A DNA stretch of 64,000 nt from Brevibacillus fluminis (lineage in GTDB: Bacteria; Bacillota; Bacilli; Brevibacillales; Brevibacillaceae). Of the stretch, positions 41,710-50,185 are shown piece after piece; the first letter of the stretch is position 1; each line of letters starts with the position of its first letter. A program made the translations under genes and the position numbers. The notes under the pieces are model-generated. The model was not told the origin of the DNA. It made no database searches and was given only the letters and a program-made list of their open reading frames with translations. The stretch is from NCBI RefSeq assembly GCF_003710825.1, contig NZ_RHHQ01000023.1, positions 1 through 64,000 of the forward strand, read 5' to 3'.

Positions 41710-42231
41710 TTACAGCATCAAGATGACTACCAAGAGTCCGCCCAAAAATCCAAGGCTTTTGTACATTTTTTCATACCGTTCCTTATCGCTACGCGCCTCC
41801 TCTTCCAGCCCCTGCAAGTGAGTGATAGCCAATCGCAGATGCTTTTGCTGATCGTCGCGGTCCGAGTTGCCAAGGACCATGCCCAGTGTCAGCAGGATGT
41901 CTTTTTCCGACTTGCGCATAGCAGTCTGGCTCCAGTTTTTTTCGATGGCCTGACGCCACGACTCACTCGTGCTTTGCGGCTCGTCCTCTTGCGTAAGCAG
42001 CTCGGATGCGGTAAGGAACATGCGGCCGATTCCCGAGCGCATCCGCTCGCCGATCTTGGCCATCGCGCGGTGCAGCGGAGTAGCACCATAGACAATCTCC
42101 GTCTCGAGCATCTGCAAGGAAATAATCATGGTACGGATATCCAACGGACGAAACGCGTAATAGCGACCCATCTGCCAACCTACCATTGAGCAGGAAAAGA
42201 GGATGACAGCTGCTCCAATCAGCTTGAGCAT
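41710..42231 (-). CDS. spoIIIAB: SpoIIIAB
   Basis: A 173-residue protein with a membrane helix at each end (IGAAVILFSCSMVGWQMGRY and SLGFLGGLLVVILML) around a cytoplasmic helical domain, resembling type II secretion GspF-like folds. It is thought to work with the SpoIIIAA ATPase. It overlaps spoIIIAA by 13 bases, indicating coupled translation. Confidence 0.93.
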   Translation of the reverse strand: MLKLIGAAVILFSCSMVGWQMGRYYAFRPLDIRTMIISLQMLETEIVYGATPLHRAMAKIGERMRSGIGRMFLTASELLTQEDEPQSTSESWRQAIEKNWSQTAMRKSEKDILLTLGMVLGNSDRDDQQKHLRLAITHLQGLEEEARSDKERYEKMYKSLGFLGGLLVVILML

Positions 42232-43181
42232 ACCAGTTTCTCCTTGCTGATTTTTTCCAGGTCCCGGTTGTAGATGCCTTTGACCGTCCCGGCGCCATTC
42301 GAGCGATCGAGCACGATGTAGCGGGAGAAGGCACGATGTGTGATCAGCTTTCCGATCGTCGGCCTCTGTGCCGCTTCGGCTACGTCATGTCCATGTGCGG
42401 AGCAGACGACAGCGACACCAGCATGAACCGCTTCCCAAATGGCTTCCGCATCTTCCGCCCTACCGATCTCGTCGACGACCAGCACATCCGGAGACATCGA
42501 GCGGATCATCATCATCATGCCGATTGCCTTCGGACACGCATCCAGCACATCGGTTCGTGGCCCGACATCGCGCTGCGGAATCCCTTGTAGGCAGCCGGCT
42601 AGCTCTGAACGCTCGTCCACGATGCCGACTTTGCGGCTCGAAGCCCATTCGCTCCCGTAGCTGAAGGCTCGGGCCAAATCACGCAAGAGCGTGGTCTTCC
42701 CGCATTGGGGTGGCGATAGAATCAATGTGTTTTGGATTTGCCCTCCCTCAAACAAAAACGGCAGCAGCTTCTGTGAGATCCCCTTCTTCTCTCGAGCAAT
42801 CCGAATATTGAAGCTGGTGATTTCCTTGATGGCCTTCACTTCCCCGTGGTCCAGCACCACCTTTCCTGCGATGCCCACCCGATGTCCACCCGTAACCGTG
42901 ATGTAACCGCGTCTTAGCTCCTCTTCCAATGCATATAGCGAGTGCTGGGTTAGCTGGTTCATCAGCTTCACGACCAGCTCCTCTGTTACGAGAAACCCGT
43001 GCCGCGAATTCGCTGTTAGCTGACCTGCCGGAGTGATATAGCTGGCCTGCTGCCCATAGCGAATTTCCAGCGGCTGCTGCTGTCGCAATCGTATCTCTTC
43101 CAGGTGATCACGGACGGCAGGGGGCAGAGAAGACAAGAGTGTACGTATGGGACCTGGCATGAGCCCTACGATTTCTTTCAT
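42219..43181 (-). CDS. spoIIIAA: SpoIIIAA AAA+ ATPase
   Basis: Secretion-type ATPase thought to power the SpoIIIA channel in the mother cell. The 320-residue protein has Walker A in LSPPQCGKTTLLRDLARAF near residue 155 and Walker B-like DVLVVDEIGRAEDAEAI near residue 227, with the GHRVGIAGKVV segment near residue 100. The ATG at 43181 has an AAAGGGG ribosome site; the frame is open 11 codons further upstream without one. First gene of the operon, behind a sigma-E-type promoter. Confidence 0.95.
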   Translation of the reverse strand: MKEIVGLMPGPIRTLLSSLPPAVRDHLEEIRLRQQQPLEIRYGQQASYITPAGQLTANSRHGFLVTEELVVKLMNQLTQHSLYALEEELRRGYITVTGGHRVGIAGKVVLDHGEVKAIKEITSFNIRIAREKKGISQKLLPFLFEGGQIQNTLILSPPQCGKTTLLRDLARAFSYGSEWASSRKVGIVDERSELAGCLQGIPQRDVGPRTDVLDACPKAIGMMMMIRSMSPDVLVVDEIGRAEDAEAIWEAVHAGVAVVCSAHGHDVAEAAQRPTIGKLITHRAFSRYIVLDRSNGAGTVKGIYNRDLEKISKEKLVCSS

Positions 43182-43215
43182 AGATTCACCCCTTTGTCCA
43201 CTTTGACTTACCACA

Positions 43216-43246
43216 ATCCTATGCTCGGCCTATTCTGTTTTATGCC
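43216..43246 (-). promoter_or_regulatory. Sigma-E-like promoter of the spoIIIA operon
   Basis: Minus strand GGCATAAA, 15-base spacer, CATAGGAT. The -35 and the CATA of the -10 agree with the sigma-E consensus (GKMATATT-N14/15-CATACAMT); positions 5 and 6 of the -10 do not. It is about 35 bases upstream of the spoIIIAA start. Confidence 0.6.
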
Positions 43247-43303
43247 AAAAAAGAAGAGAAGGGATGCAGCCGATTTTGCTAGGGAACAGAGAGGGAGGAA
43301 ATG

Positions 43304-43345
43304 AAAAAAAGCCTGGCCCCACCGGATATGATTCCGGTGAAACCA
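43304..43345 (-). terminator. Terminator after the acidic protein gene
   Basis: On the minus strand CTGG and CACCGGA pair with TCCGGTG and CCAG around a six-base loop, followed by T7. Confidence 0.85.
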
Positions 43346-43361
43346 GACGTTCTGCTTTACG

Positions 43362-43727
43362 TTAGGACGGGTTGATTGCGGGAGCTTGACGCATATTTTC
43401 TGCGTATATGTATGAATCCTCGCTATCATCGAGATCATAGTAGTCTTGGTCTCGTCCCTCTATGACAAAACCATCGTCATCAACATCTTCATATAAGTCT
43501 TCATCATCGTAGACGAACCATTCCAGATTGCCCAAATCGCAATCGACAGCCTCGACATAGGATTCCGCTTCTTCCATTCGCAGCTGCAAGGTTTTCAACT
43601 CGACGTGAAGCTCATCGAGAAGCGTAACCATCTCGCTAATGATTCGCCCCTCCTTGCTTTTCTCTCCAACCTCCAGCCCATCAGTCAAGCCTTGAAGATA
43701 CGCAATGCGTTTTGCCAACGACTCCAT
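43362..43727 (-). CDS. Acidic protein, CD1247 N-terminal-domain family
   Basis: A 121-residue protein with a helical N-terminal half (ESLAKRIAYLQGLTDGLEVG, EMVTLLDELHVELKTLQLRM) and a strongly acidic C-terminal half rich in Asp, Glu and Tyr (YDDEDLYEDVDDDGF). The N-terminal segment resembles the CD1247-type domain seen in small Firmicutes proteins. Function unknown. It lies between the OYE gene and spoIIIAA with its own terminator. Confidence 0.7.
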   Translation of the reverse strand: MESLAKRIAYLQGLTDGLEVGEKSKEGRIISEMVTLLDELHVELKTLQLRMEEAESYVEAVDCDLGNLEWFVYDDEDLYEDVDDDGFVIEGRDQDYYDLDDSEDSYIYAENMRQAPAINPS

Positions 43728-43791
43728 CGTAATCCTCCTTCCATGCTGTCCCTAGTAGTGTGTCCGTTTCAGGAAGGAATATCATCGCAAA

Positions 43792-44805
43792 TCAGGTAAA
43801 CGCACGAGCATATTGCACAGAAATCGGTTGTTCAGTCCTTAGCGTTTTGGCCGCATGAAGCGGCCAGTACGGATTGCGCAGCAGTTCCCGTCCGAGAAAG
43901 ACCAAATCCGCCTGCTCCAGGCTGACGATCGCTTCCGCCAGCTCAGGCGTGGTGATTTTGCCGACGGCGCCGGTCGCGATACCAGCCTCCTTGCGAATCC
44001 GCTCCGCCAAAGGAACTTGGTAGCCGGGGAAATCGCGAATCCGGAAGGGGACGACCGCTCCGGAAGACGCGTCAACCAGTGTGACGCCCAATTCCTTCAA
44101 CCATTTGCTGAACACGACATACTCTTCGATATGATTGCCTCCGTCGGCATACTCTTCCGCGGATAAGCGCACGAACAATCGACCGCTCCAACGTTCGCGA
44201 ACCGCCAGCACGATTTCCCGCAAAAAGCGGAAGCGGTTTTCCATCGACCCGCCGTACTCATCCGAACGATTGTTCACGAGCGGAGATAAAAATTGGTTGA
44301 TCAAGTAGCCGTGAGCAGCATGGATTTCGATAAAGTCGAACCCGGCTTGTGCGACGCGCTCGCCTGCTTCCCGAAATTTATCCACGATTACCTGCAGCTC
44401 CGGAATCGATAGCGCCCGTGGCTGGGCATATTTTTCCGAAAACGCGATGTCTGAGCTGGATACAGGCGCTTTTGCTGACTCTGATTTGCGCCCGGCATGA
44501 GCGAGCTGGATCCCGATTTTCACATCGTGCTGGTGCACTTGCTTGACGATCTGGGCCAATTTAGCTACATGTGCATCCTGCCAAATACCGAGATCATGGG
44601 AAGAGATGCGACCGTCCGGCTCGACTGCGCTCGCTTCCACAACGATTGCGCCTACGCCTCCGACCGCTCTGCTGACATAATGGACGGGATGCCAGTCGGT
44701 GACGAATCCTTCTTCATCCGCTGAATACTGGCACATCGGTGACATGACTATGCGATTTTTCAGAGTAAGCGACCCAAGTGTGATTGGGCTAAACAATTTG
44801 CTCAT
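43792..44805 (-). CDS. namA: NADPH dehydrogenase of the old yellow enzyme family
   Basis: FMN-dependent ene-reductase like YqjM/NamA, reducing activated C=C bonds and acting in oxidative or electrophile stress. The 337-residue TIM barrel has VMSPMCQYSA near residue 20 (with the FMN-contacting Cys of YqjM), GIQLAHAGRKS near residue 98, the catalytic pair in IEIHAAHGYLINQFLSPLVNNR near residue 165, and the FMN-phosphate site LVFLGRELLRNPYW near the C terminus. Its position between yqhV and spoIIIA is not the B. subtilis arrangement, so it is an insertion relative to that order. Confidence 0.92.
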   Translation of the reverse strand: MSKLFSPITLGSLTLKNRIVMSPMCQYSADEEGFVTDWHPVHYVSRAVGGVGAIVVEASAVEPDGRISSHDLGIWQDAHVAKLAQIVKQVHQHDVKIGIQLAHAGRKSESAKAPVSSSDIAFSEKYAQPRALSIPELQVIVDKFREAGERVAQAGFDFIEIHAAHGYLINQFLSPLVNNRSDEYGGSMENRFRFLREIVLAVRERWSGRLFVRLSAEEYADGGNHIEEYVVFSKWLKELGVTLVDASSGAVVPFRIRDFPGYQVPLAERIRKEAGIATGAVGKITTPELAEAIVSLEQADLVFLGRELLRNPYWPLHAAKTLRTEQPISVQYARAFT

Positions 44806-44906
44806 GCGTAATGCCTCCCCATCCTTTTTCTTTCATCTTACCTAACGGAAAGGAGCATTTGCAAAGTCGAAGCAAGGCCGAAGTGTCGTTTCGGACGGGG
44901 TATCAC

Positions 44907-45170
44907 TCATTTTCGCACGCCGACGAAGATAAGGGTAATTCCCGCAAAAATCCAAACCATCTTCCACATATTCAATCGATCAGCCATACCAAGCAAGCCG
45001 ATGGCCGTCGTCGAAAGCAGGATGAGCGGCCCGACGATCGCCAAACCGGAATTGATCAACAGCGCTTTTTCTACCTGGTTTACCTTTAAAATGAGCAAGG
45101 CTGCCACGATTTCGATCGATCCTGACAAAATCCGCAGTGCCGCCATCCCGAGAACGGCTTTTTCCCACAT
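44907..45170 (-). CDS. yqhV: DUF2619 membrane protein YqhV
   Basis: An 87-residue protein with three membrane helices: EKAVLGMAALRILSGSIEIV, LLINSGLAIVGPLILLSTTA and WKMVWIFAGITLIFVGV. It closely follows the YqhV family pattern, whose gene lies between efp and spoIIIAA in B. subtilis. Function unknown; a sporulation link is suggested only by that conserved position. Confidence 0.88.
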   Translation of the reverse strand: MWEKAVLGMAALRILSGSIEIVAALLILKVNQVEKALLINSGLAIVGPLILLSTTAIGLLGMADRLNMWKMVWIFAGITLIFVGVRK

Positions 45171-45260
45171 GCGCGTCCCTCCTTTAGGACAACTCTATGA
45201 CTCGGGATCACGTAATAGTCCTTTCGGCTGCTGGGCAAAGGCCCACCCTGCCTTTCTTCA

Positions 45261-45287
45261 CTCTCAAGGCTCGTTCGGCATAGACTA
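45261..45287 (+). promoter_or_regulatory. Sigma-K-like promoter before comA
   Basis: CATAGACTA at 45279-45287 fits the sigma-K -10 consensus CATAnnnTA, with an AC at 45260-45261 at the expected distance (about 17 bases). The -35 of sigma-K is short, so this is suggestive only. Confidence 0.4.
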
Positions 45288-45319
45288 AAGCGAATGCCTA
45301 GTAGAAATGGGGAGACCGC

Positions 45320-46129
45320 ATGAAAGGAAACGAAACGCCATTCTGGCCAGCCAGCTGGCTTGACCCCTCGGGGATTCGCGCTGATAAGCCGCGCACGACC
45401 GGTATTACGATGGTGATTGACAAAGGACTAGGGCTCCGGGCTGCGCAAGACTGCATCGCAACCGCAAGTCCCTATATGGATGTGTATAAAATCGGCTTTG
45501 GCACCGCGGTGCTGTATCCGATGGAACAGCTTCAGCAAAAAGTGGAGCTGGCGAAAGCAAACCAGCTCCACGTCATGCCCGGCGGCACTTTTTTTGAAAT
45601 ATGCTGCGCACAGGCGCCGCTGGAAAGCTACTTGGCCCGCATGAAAGCGATTGGCTTCAACGCGCTGGAAATATCGGACGGTACCCTTCCTTTAACCAAT
45701 GACCAACGCCACCGCGCCATCTCGCTTGCCGCGGAGGCAGGCTTCACCGTATATTCCGAATTCGGCAAAAAAACGAGCGATTACAAAGCCGACATTAATC
45801 AACTGCTGGAGACATTGGAGGCCGATCTGTATGCAGGCGCCTCCTACGTGATCGTCGAAGCGCGCGAAAGCGGCAATGTCGGCGTTTTTTCCGAATCGGG
45901 CGAAATGGATACGGATTTTCTGCACCAAGTGACAGGACTTGCGGGAGAGCAAGCGAAGCGGCTCATTTGGGAAGCGCCGCAAAAGCATCAGCAAGTCGCC
46001 ATGCTGCTAGAGCTCGGCCTGGATGTGAATCTGGGAAACATCGCCCCTGCTGAAATCCTATCGTTGGAGGCTCTGCGCCGCGGACTGCGCGGTGATACGA
46101 CAGTCTGCGTATTGACTGGGAGGAGATGA
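45320..46129 (+). CDS. comA: Phosphosulfolactate synthase (ComA/YitD family)
   Basis: TIM-barrel enzyme adding sulfite to phosphoenolpyruvate to make 2-phospho-3-sulfolactate. The 269-residue protein has TTGITMVIDKGLG near residue 26, YKIGFGTAVLYP near residue 56, the segment VMPGGTFFEICCAQ near residue 80 and LGLDVNLGNIAPAEILSLE near the C terminus. The name comA here means coenzyme M synthesis, not competence. With ComB it should yield sulfolactate, which accumulates in B. subtilis spores; a methanogen-style coenzyme M route is unlikely in a Firmicute. It begins a three-gene plus-strand unit. Confidence 0.88.
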   Translation: MKGNETPFWPASWLDPSGIRADKPRTTGITMVIDKGLGLRAAQDCIATASPYMDVYKIGFGTAVLYPMEQLQQKVELAKANQLHVMPGGTFFEICCAQAPLESYLARMKAIGFNALEISDGTLPLTNDQRHRAISLAAEAGFTVYSEFGKKTSDYKADINQLLETLEADLYAGASYVIVEARESGNVGVFSESGEMDTDFLHQVTGLAGEQAKRLIWEAPQKHQQVAMLLELGLDVNLGNIAPAEILSLEALRRGLRGDTTVCVLTGRR

Positions 46130-46134
46130 ATTCC

Positions 46135-46851
46135 ATGAAGCTTGAGGTGGTCAGCACCGTAGAAGAAATCCGCAGCGATCAGATTAACAATCGAACCGTG
46201 ATTGTCATCGATGTCTTGCGGGCATCCACAACAATCGTCACAGCGTTGGCGAACGGTTTTCCCTCCGTGATCCCTGTCGAGACGATCGGTCAGGCGAATT
46301 TGCTGAAAGGCAGCCGGACGATATTGGTCGGCGAGCGCCATTGCAAAAAAATCGCGGACTTCGATTATAACAACTCCCCTACTGCCCTTTGCCAAGCGGA
46401 GAAAAAAGACGCCGATGTCATTCTGACCACCACGAACGGCACGCGGGCTATCCAAAAAGCGGAACGGGCCCAATCGCTTTTGATCGGATGCTTCCTCAAT
46501 GCAACGGCTTGCATTCGCCACGCACTATCCTTCCATCAAGACATCACGCTGTTTTGTGCCGGCACTCGCCAGGAATTCGCGTTAGAAGACGGGCTGGCTG
46601 CAGGATTGATGGCGCATTTAGCAAAACGCATCACCCCTGCTCTGCAAACAAACGATCTCGCCGAATTGATGCACCTCGCCTATTTGCAGACCGCCCCCTC
46701 TCTGGCGAAGTGTCTGCGAACCACCACGACCGGCAAACGTCTGGTGCAGCACAACTTTACCAATGACATCGACTTCTGCGCGCAGGTCGACCATTATCAA
46801 TTGGTACCCATTGTGAAGGAGGGGCGCATACTTCCGTACCTTGTCTCATAA
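46135..46851 (+). CDS. comB: 2-phosphosulfolactate phosphatase (ComB/YitC family)
   Basis: Mg-dependent phosphatase converting 2-phosphosulfolactate to sulfolactate. The 238-residue protein shows TVIVIDVLRASTTIVTALANG near residue 22, LVGERHCKKIADFDYNNSP near residue 68, TTTNGTRAIQKA near residue 100, and FCAGTRQEFALEDGLAAG near residue 142, all typical of the family. I chose the ATG at 46135, nine bases after AGGAG, rather than the in-frame ATG at 46126. Five bases separate it from the comA stop. Confidence 0.9.
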   Translation: MKLEVVSTVEEIRSDQINNRTVIVIDVLRASTTIVTALANGFPSVIPVETIGQANLLKGSRTILVGERHCKKIADFDYNNSPTALCQAEKKDADVILTTTNGTRAIQKAERAQSLLIGCFLNATACIRHALSFHQDITLFCAGTRQEFALEDGLAAGLMAHLAKRITPALQTNDLAELMHLAYLQTAPSLAKCLRTTTTGKRLVQHNFTNDIDFCAQVDHYQLVPIVKEGRILPYLVS

Positions 46852-46886
46852 AAATGATAGAAAAACGGGACAGGGGTTTGATGCAC

Positions 46887-47348
46887 ATGCAGTGGTTGTC
46901 GGGTGAAATCATGCTCGTGATCTTAATAATCGTGGGACTGATCGGACGTTCACCCATTATCGCCACGGCCGCCAGCATCCTGCTTGTGATGAAGCTCACC
47001 TCATTGGAACGATTCTTTCCAACTATGGAACGGCGCGGACTTGAGTTGGGTCTGTTGTTTCTGACGGTGGCTGTACTGGTTCCATTCGCCTCAGAAAAGA
47101 TCAGCTGGAAAGACATTACGCCACTGTTCACTACGGTTGTCGGGATTCTTGCATTGGCAGGAGGGGCACTTGCCACCTATATGAATGGCAAAGGGCTGGA
47201 TATGCTGCGGAGTGAGCCCCACCTCATCGTGGGATTGGTGATCGGCTCGATCATCGGGATTGTCTTTTTCCGGGGAATTCCGGTGGGTCCACTGATGGCT
47301 GCTGGAATTACTGCTTTTCTGTTTAAGGTGTTTTATTTGTTCAAGTAA
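46887..47348 (+). CDS. DUF441 membrane protein (YtwI family)
   Basis: A 153-residue protein with four or five membrane helices (IMLVILIIVGLIGRSPIIA, LELGLLFLTVAVLVPFA, VGLVIGSIIGIVFFRGIPVG) and the conserved loop FFPTMERRGLELG. DUF441/YtwI family; function unknown. The ATG at 46887 lies 10 bases after AGGGG; an ATG two codons earlier is also possible. It follows comB by 35 bases and may be the sulfolactate operon's third gene, perhaps only by proximity. Confidence 0.85.
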   Translation: MQWLSGEIMLVILIIVGLIGRSPIIATAASILLVMKLTSLERFFPTMERRGLELGLLFLTVAVLVPFASEKISWKDITPLFTTVVGILALAGGALATYMNGKGLDMLRSEPHLIVGLVIGSIIGIVFFRGIPVGPLMAAGITAFLFKVFYLFK

Positions 47349-47378
47349 AAAACCCCGGCTGACCGCCAGGGTTTTTTT
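47347..47378. terminator. Bidirectional terminator between the DUF441 gene and efp
   Basis: AACCC-GGC pairs with GCC-GGGTT around a short loop, with A6 before and T7 after, so it serves both convergent transcripts. Confidence 0.9.
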
Positions 47379-47391
47379 GCTGCCATTTGAA

Positions 47392-47949
47392 TTATGCGCG
47401 AGAAACGTAAGCTTCTGTACGGGTATCGATGATCAGGACGTCGTCCATTTCCACGAAGAGCGGAACGTTAACAACGAAGCCTGTTTCCAAAGTCGCTTTT
47501 TTGGTTGCGCCTGTCGCTGTATCGCCTTTGATGCCTGGCTCACATTCAACAACTTTCAACTCAACGCTGTTTGGCAATTGGATACCAATTACTTCGCCAT
47601 TGTAGGACATGATTTGCACGATCATGTTTTCTTTCAGGAACTGCAATTCACGCTCGATTTGCTTGCGGGTAAACGTGATTTGCTCATACGTTTCTGTGTT
47701 CATGAACGTATATTCGTCGCCGCTACCATACAGGTATTGCATCTTATCGTTCTCAATACGCGCCGGGCTAACTTTTTCGCCGCCGCGGAAAGTCATTTCC
47801 GTCACGTTGCCGTTACGCATGTTACGCAGTTTGGAACGCACGAACGCTGCGCCCTTACCAGGTTTTACGTGTTGGAATTCCAGGACTTGGAAAATATTTC
47901 CATCCACTTCAATTGTCAAACCGGTGCGAAAGTCGTTTACAGAAATCAT
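47392..47949 (-). CDS. efp: Elongation factor P
   Basis: Translation factor relieving ribosome stalling at polyproline. The 185-residue protein has three beta-barrel domains; the modified residue is the lysine in HVKPGKGAAFVRSKL near residue 32, which in B. subtilis carries 5-aminopentanol. The domain II/III signature QLPNSVELKVVECEPGIKGDTA lies near residue 127. It follows the Xaa-Pro peptidase gene as in B. subtilis. Confidence 0.96.
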   Translation of the reverse strand: MISVNDFRTGLTIEVDGNIFQVLEFQHVKPGKGAAFVRSKLRNMRNGNVTEMTFRGGEKVSPARIENDKMQYLYGSGDEYTFMNTETYEQITFTRKQIERELQFLKENMIVQIMSYNGEVIGIQLPNSVELKVVECEPGIKGDTATGATKKATLETGFVVNVPLFVEMDDVLIIDTRTEAYVSRA

Positions 47950-47988
47950 AGTAGTCCCCCTAACAATCTATAACACAAGTATTATAAA

Positions 47989-49062
47989 TTACACTGGTAA
48001 AATGAGCAACTCTTTCGTGGACTTGGTGATGATTTCACAACCAGTCTCCGTAATCAGCACATCGTCTTCGATGCGAACGCCGCCCAAATCGGACACATAG
48101 ATACCCGGCTCCACGGTCACCATCATGCCCGGCTTCAGCACCATGTCGCTCGCTTTCGAAAGCGAAGGCTGCTCGTGCACCTCAAGACCAATGCCATGGC
48201 CGGTCGAGTGCCCGTACGCTTCTCCGTATCCAGCCGCTTCAATGATATCGCGGGTAAGTGCATCCGCTTCTTTTCCTGTCATTCCTGCGCGAATGTTCTG
48301 CACGCCGTTTACCTGTGCGCGCAGGACAATCTCATAGATTTCCTTCATTTTTTTGCTAGGCTCGCCAACGGCAAGCGTGCGGGTTATGTCAGATACATAG
48401 CCTTTGTACAAAGCGCCGAAATCGAGCGTGACCATATCTCCCTGCTCGATCACTTTGGAGCTCGCGACTCCATGCGGCAGAGCGCCGCGCACGCCGGATG
48501 CGACGATGATGTCAAAGGACGAGGAGGTGGCACCCTGTTTACGCATGTAGAACTCCAGCTCCATCGCAACCTGAAGCTCGCTAATGCCCGGCTTGATGAA
48601 CTTGGCGATGTGCGCGTAGGCATCATCTGCAATGCACGCAGCGGTGCGGATCATAGACACTTCCTGTTCGGATTTGATCATGCGCTGCTCTTCGACAATC
48701 CCCGTTGTCGGCACAAGTTCGACGCCTTCCAGCGCTTTGGACCAGTCATCAAAAGTTCCGTACGATACGAGCTGCTTTTCAAAGCCCAGCCGCTTGATGC
48801 CGAGCTCCTTGACTTGCTCGGCAATCGCCTTTAGCATCGCACGATCGTTGTTGACGATATCAAACCCTACCGCCTGCTCTGTCGCTTGGTCGATGTAACG
48901 GAAATCGGTGATGAATTTGGCTGCTTTGCCCGAAACGAGCACGGTTCCGGTCGATCCGGTAAATCCGCTGAGATAGCGGCGGTTCGCTGTATTATCGGTG
49001 AGGAAACCATCGATTTGATGCTTCGAAAACGCTTCACGCAATTGTTCAAGACGCTGTGTCAT
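47989..49062 (-). CDS. yqhT: M24 Xaa-Pro peptidase (YqhT family)
   Basis: Metallopeptidase removing residues N-terminal to proline or splitting Xaa-Pro dipeptides. The 357-residue protein has a creatinase-like N-terminal domain (TANRRYLSGFTGSTGTVLV) and the pita-bread catalytic domain with metal ligands in VTLDFGALYKGYVSDITRT near residue 213, HSTGHGIGLEVHEQP near 285, MVTVEPGIYV and GGVRIEDDVLIT. Placed between aroQ and efp, as yqhT in B. subtilis; pairing with EF-P may reflect proline-rich substrates but is unproven. Confidence 0.92.
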   Translation of the reverse strand: MTQRLEQLREAFSKHQIDGFLTDNTANRRYLSGFTGSTGTVLVSGKAAKFITDFRYIDQATEQAVGFDIVNNDRAMLKAIAEQVKELGIKRLGFEKQLVSYGTFDDWSKALEGVELVPTTGIVEEQRMIKSEQEVSMIRTAACIADDAYAHIAKFIKPGISELQVAMELEFYMRKQGATSSSFDIIVASGVRGALPHGVASSKVIEQGDMVTLDFGALYKGYVSDITRTLAVGEPSKKMKEIYEIVLRAQVNGVQNIRAGMTGKEADALTRDIIEAAGYGEAYGHSTGHGIGLEVHEQPSLSKASDMVLKPGMMVTVEPGIYVSDLGGVRIEDDVLITETGCEIITKSTKELLILPV

Positions 49063-49075
49063 TGTGTCCTCTCCC

Positions 49076-49525
49076 TTACATCTTTTTATTTTTTTCTAAT
49101 CGGCGGACCATCGCGCGCAGTGCCCACTCGTATCCGTCGCTTCCCAGTCCAACGATTTGGCCAACCGTCACAGCGGAAATAACGGAATGATGGCGAAACT
49201 CTTCTCTGGCATGAACGTTTGAAATATGTACCTCGATCGTCGGAAGCTGCACCGTAGCGATCGCATCACGAATCGCATAGCTATAATGTGTGAACGCCCC
49301 CGGATTGATGATGATTCCGTCATGGACACCCCAAGCGGAATGAATCGCGTCAATGATAACGCCTTCATGATTGGACTGGACATGTGTAAGCGTCCCTCCC
49401 AGCTCAGCCATCACCTTTTCCGCGTGCCCCACAATATCGGATAGTGTCTCACTACCGTAAATATGCGGCTCACGCTTGCCCAGCATGTTCAAGTTGGGCC
49501 CGTTAATCAGCAGAACGGATGCCAT
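49076..49525 (-). CDS. aroQ: Type II 3-dehydroquinate dehydratase
   Basis: Shikimate-pathway enzyme forming 3-dehydroshikimate by trans elimination. The 149-residue protein is a standard type II enzyme: VLLINGPNLNMLGKREPHIYG with the catalytic Tyr near residue 23, HSAWGVHDGIIINPGAFTHYS near residue 70, and EVHISNVHAREEFRHHSVIS near residue 97. It is 13 bases upstream of the peptidase gene. Corresponds to yqhS in B. subtilis. Confidence 0.96.
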   Translation of the reverse strand: MASVLLINGPNLNMLGKREPHIYGSETLSDIVGHAEKVMAELGGTLTHVQSNHEGVIIDAIHSAWGVHDGIIINPGAFTHYSYAIRDAIATVQLPTIEVHISNVHAREEFRHHSVISAVTVGQIVGLGSDGYEWALRAMVRRLEKNKKM

Positions 49526-49594
49526 AATGCCCCTCCAATAAAAAGTTTTTATTGGAGTTTATTTTACCATAGCCAGGAAACCATTGAACAGGCT

Positions 49595-50029
49595 TCATTC
49601 CACATCTAGTTTTTCTGCTGATACGCTCATCCCAATGAACATGCCGAGAGATAAAAACCATGTGAGCTCCGTGCTGAGCGTATTGACCGTCCAATGCGCT
49701 ATGTGAAAGAAAAAACCGAACAGAATGAACCAGAGAAGTCCGTACAAGATTCCACCCCACCACAAATGCACGCGGGAAAACACCAACGCATACAACAGTG
49801 TGGCAACCAGTGAAAACACGACCAAGACGATAAAGCCGACTAGTATGCCTGGTAACGAATTTTCGGCCCCCATGCCGACAATCGCGCGGGAAAAAGCCCG
49901 TACACCATATGGAGTGAAGGAAAAATAGCTGGCGATCATACGAGCGAATCCCCAGATGACGGCGCCCCAGAAGGCAATCTCGGCAATTTTCAGCCAACCA
50001 ATCGGTTTTGTTTCCATATGCTGTCTCAA
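49595..50029 (-). CDS. yqhR: YqhR-family membrane protein
   Basis: About 144 residues with four membrane helices (IAEIAFWGAVIWGFARMIA, GILVGFIVLVVFSLVATLLY, LWWGGILYGLLWFILFGFFF, TWFLSLGMFIGMSVSA). I recognise YqhR from both the pattern and the yqhQ-yqhR-yqhS order. Function unknown. Start: GGAGG abuts a GTG at 50038 and is eight bases before a TTG at 50029, which I use; an ATG at 50017 is a further option. Divergent from yqhQ. Confidence 0.8.
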   Translation of the reverse strand: MRQHMETKPIGWLKIAEIAFWGAVIWGFARMIASYFSFTPYGVRAFSRAIVGMGAENSLPGILVGFIVLVVFSLVATLLYALVFSRVHLWWGGILYGLLWFILFGFFFHIAHWTVNTLSTELTWFLSLGMFIGMSVSAEKLDVE

Positions 50030-50185
50030 ATTATCCACCTCCGTAACGAATCAGGGGCTGTTACGTTAGTAGTATGTTCCTCCTTTTCCCTTTCAAAACC
50101 ACGAAACAGCCTTTCTGGGTTCACTGGCATCTGTCGGTAGCAGGCGGCGCAAATTTGCGCTACAATAGGAAGAGAAGGAAGGTGA

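Noticed and set aside
40828..42189. 453-codon plus-strand frame opposite spoIIIAB-AE
   Set aside because: Antisense to four conserved sporulation genes; composition is low-complexity Asp/Gln/His with no motif.
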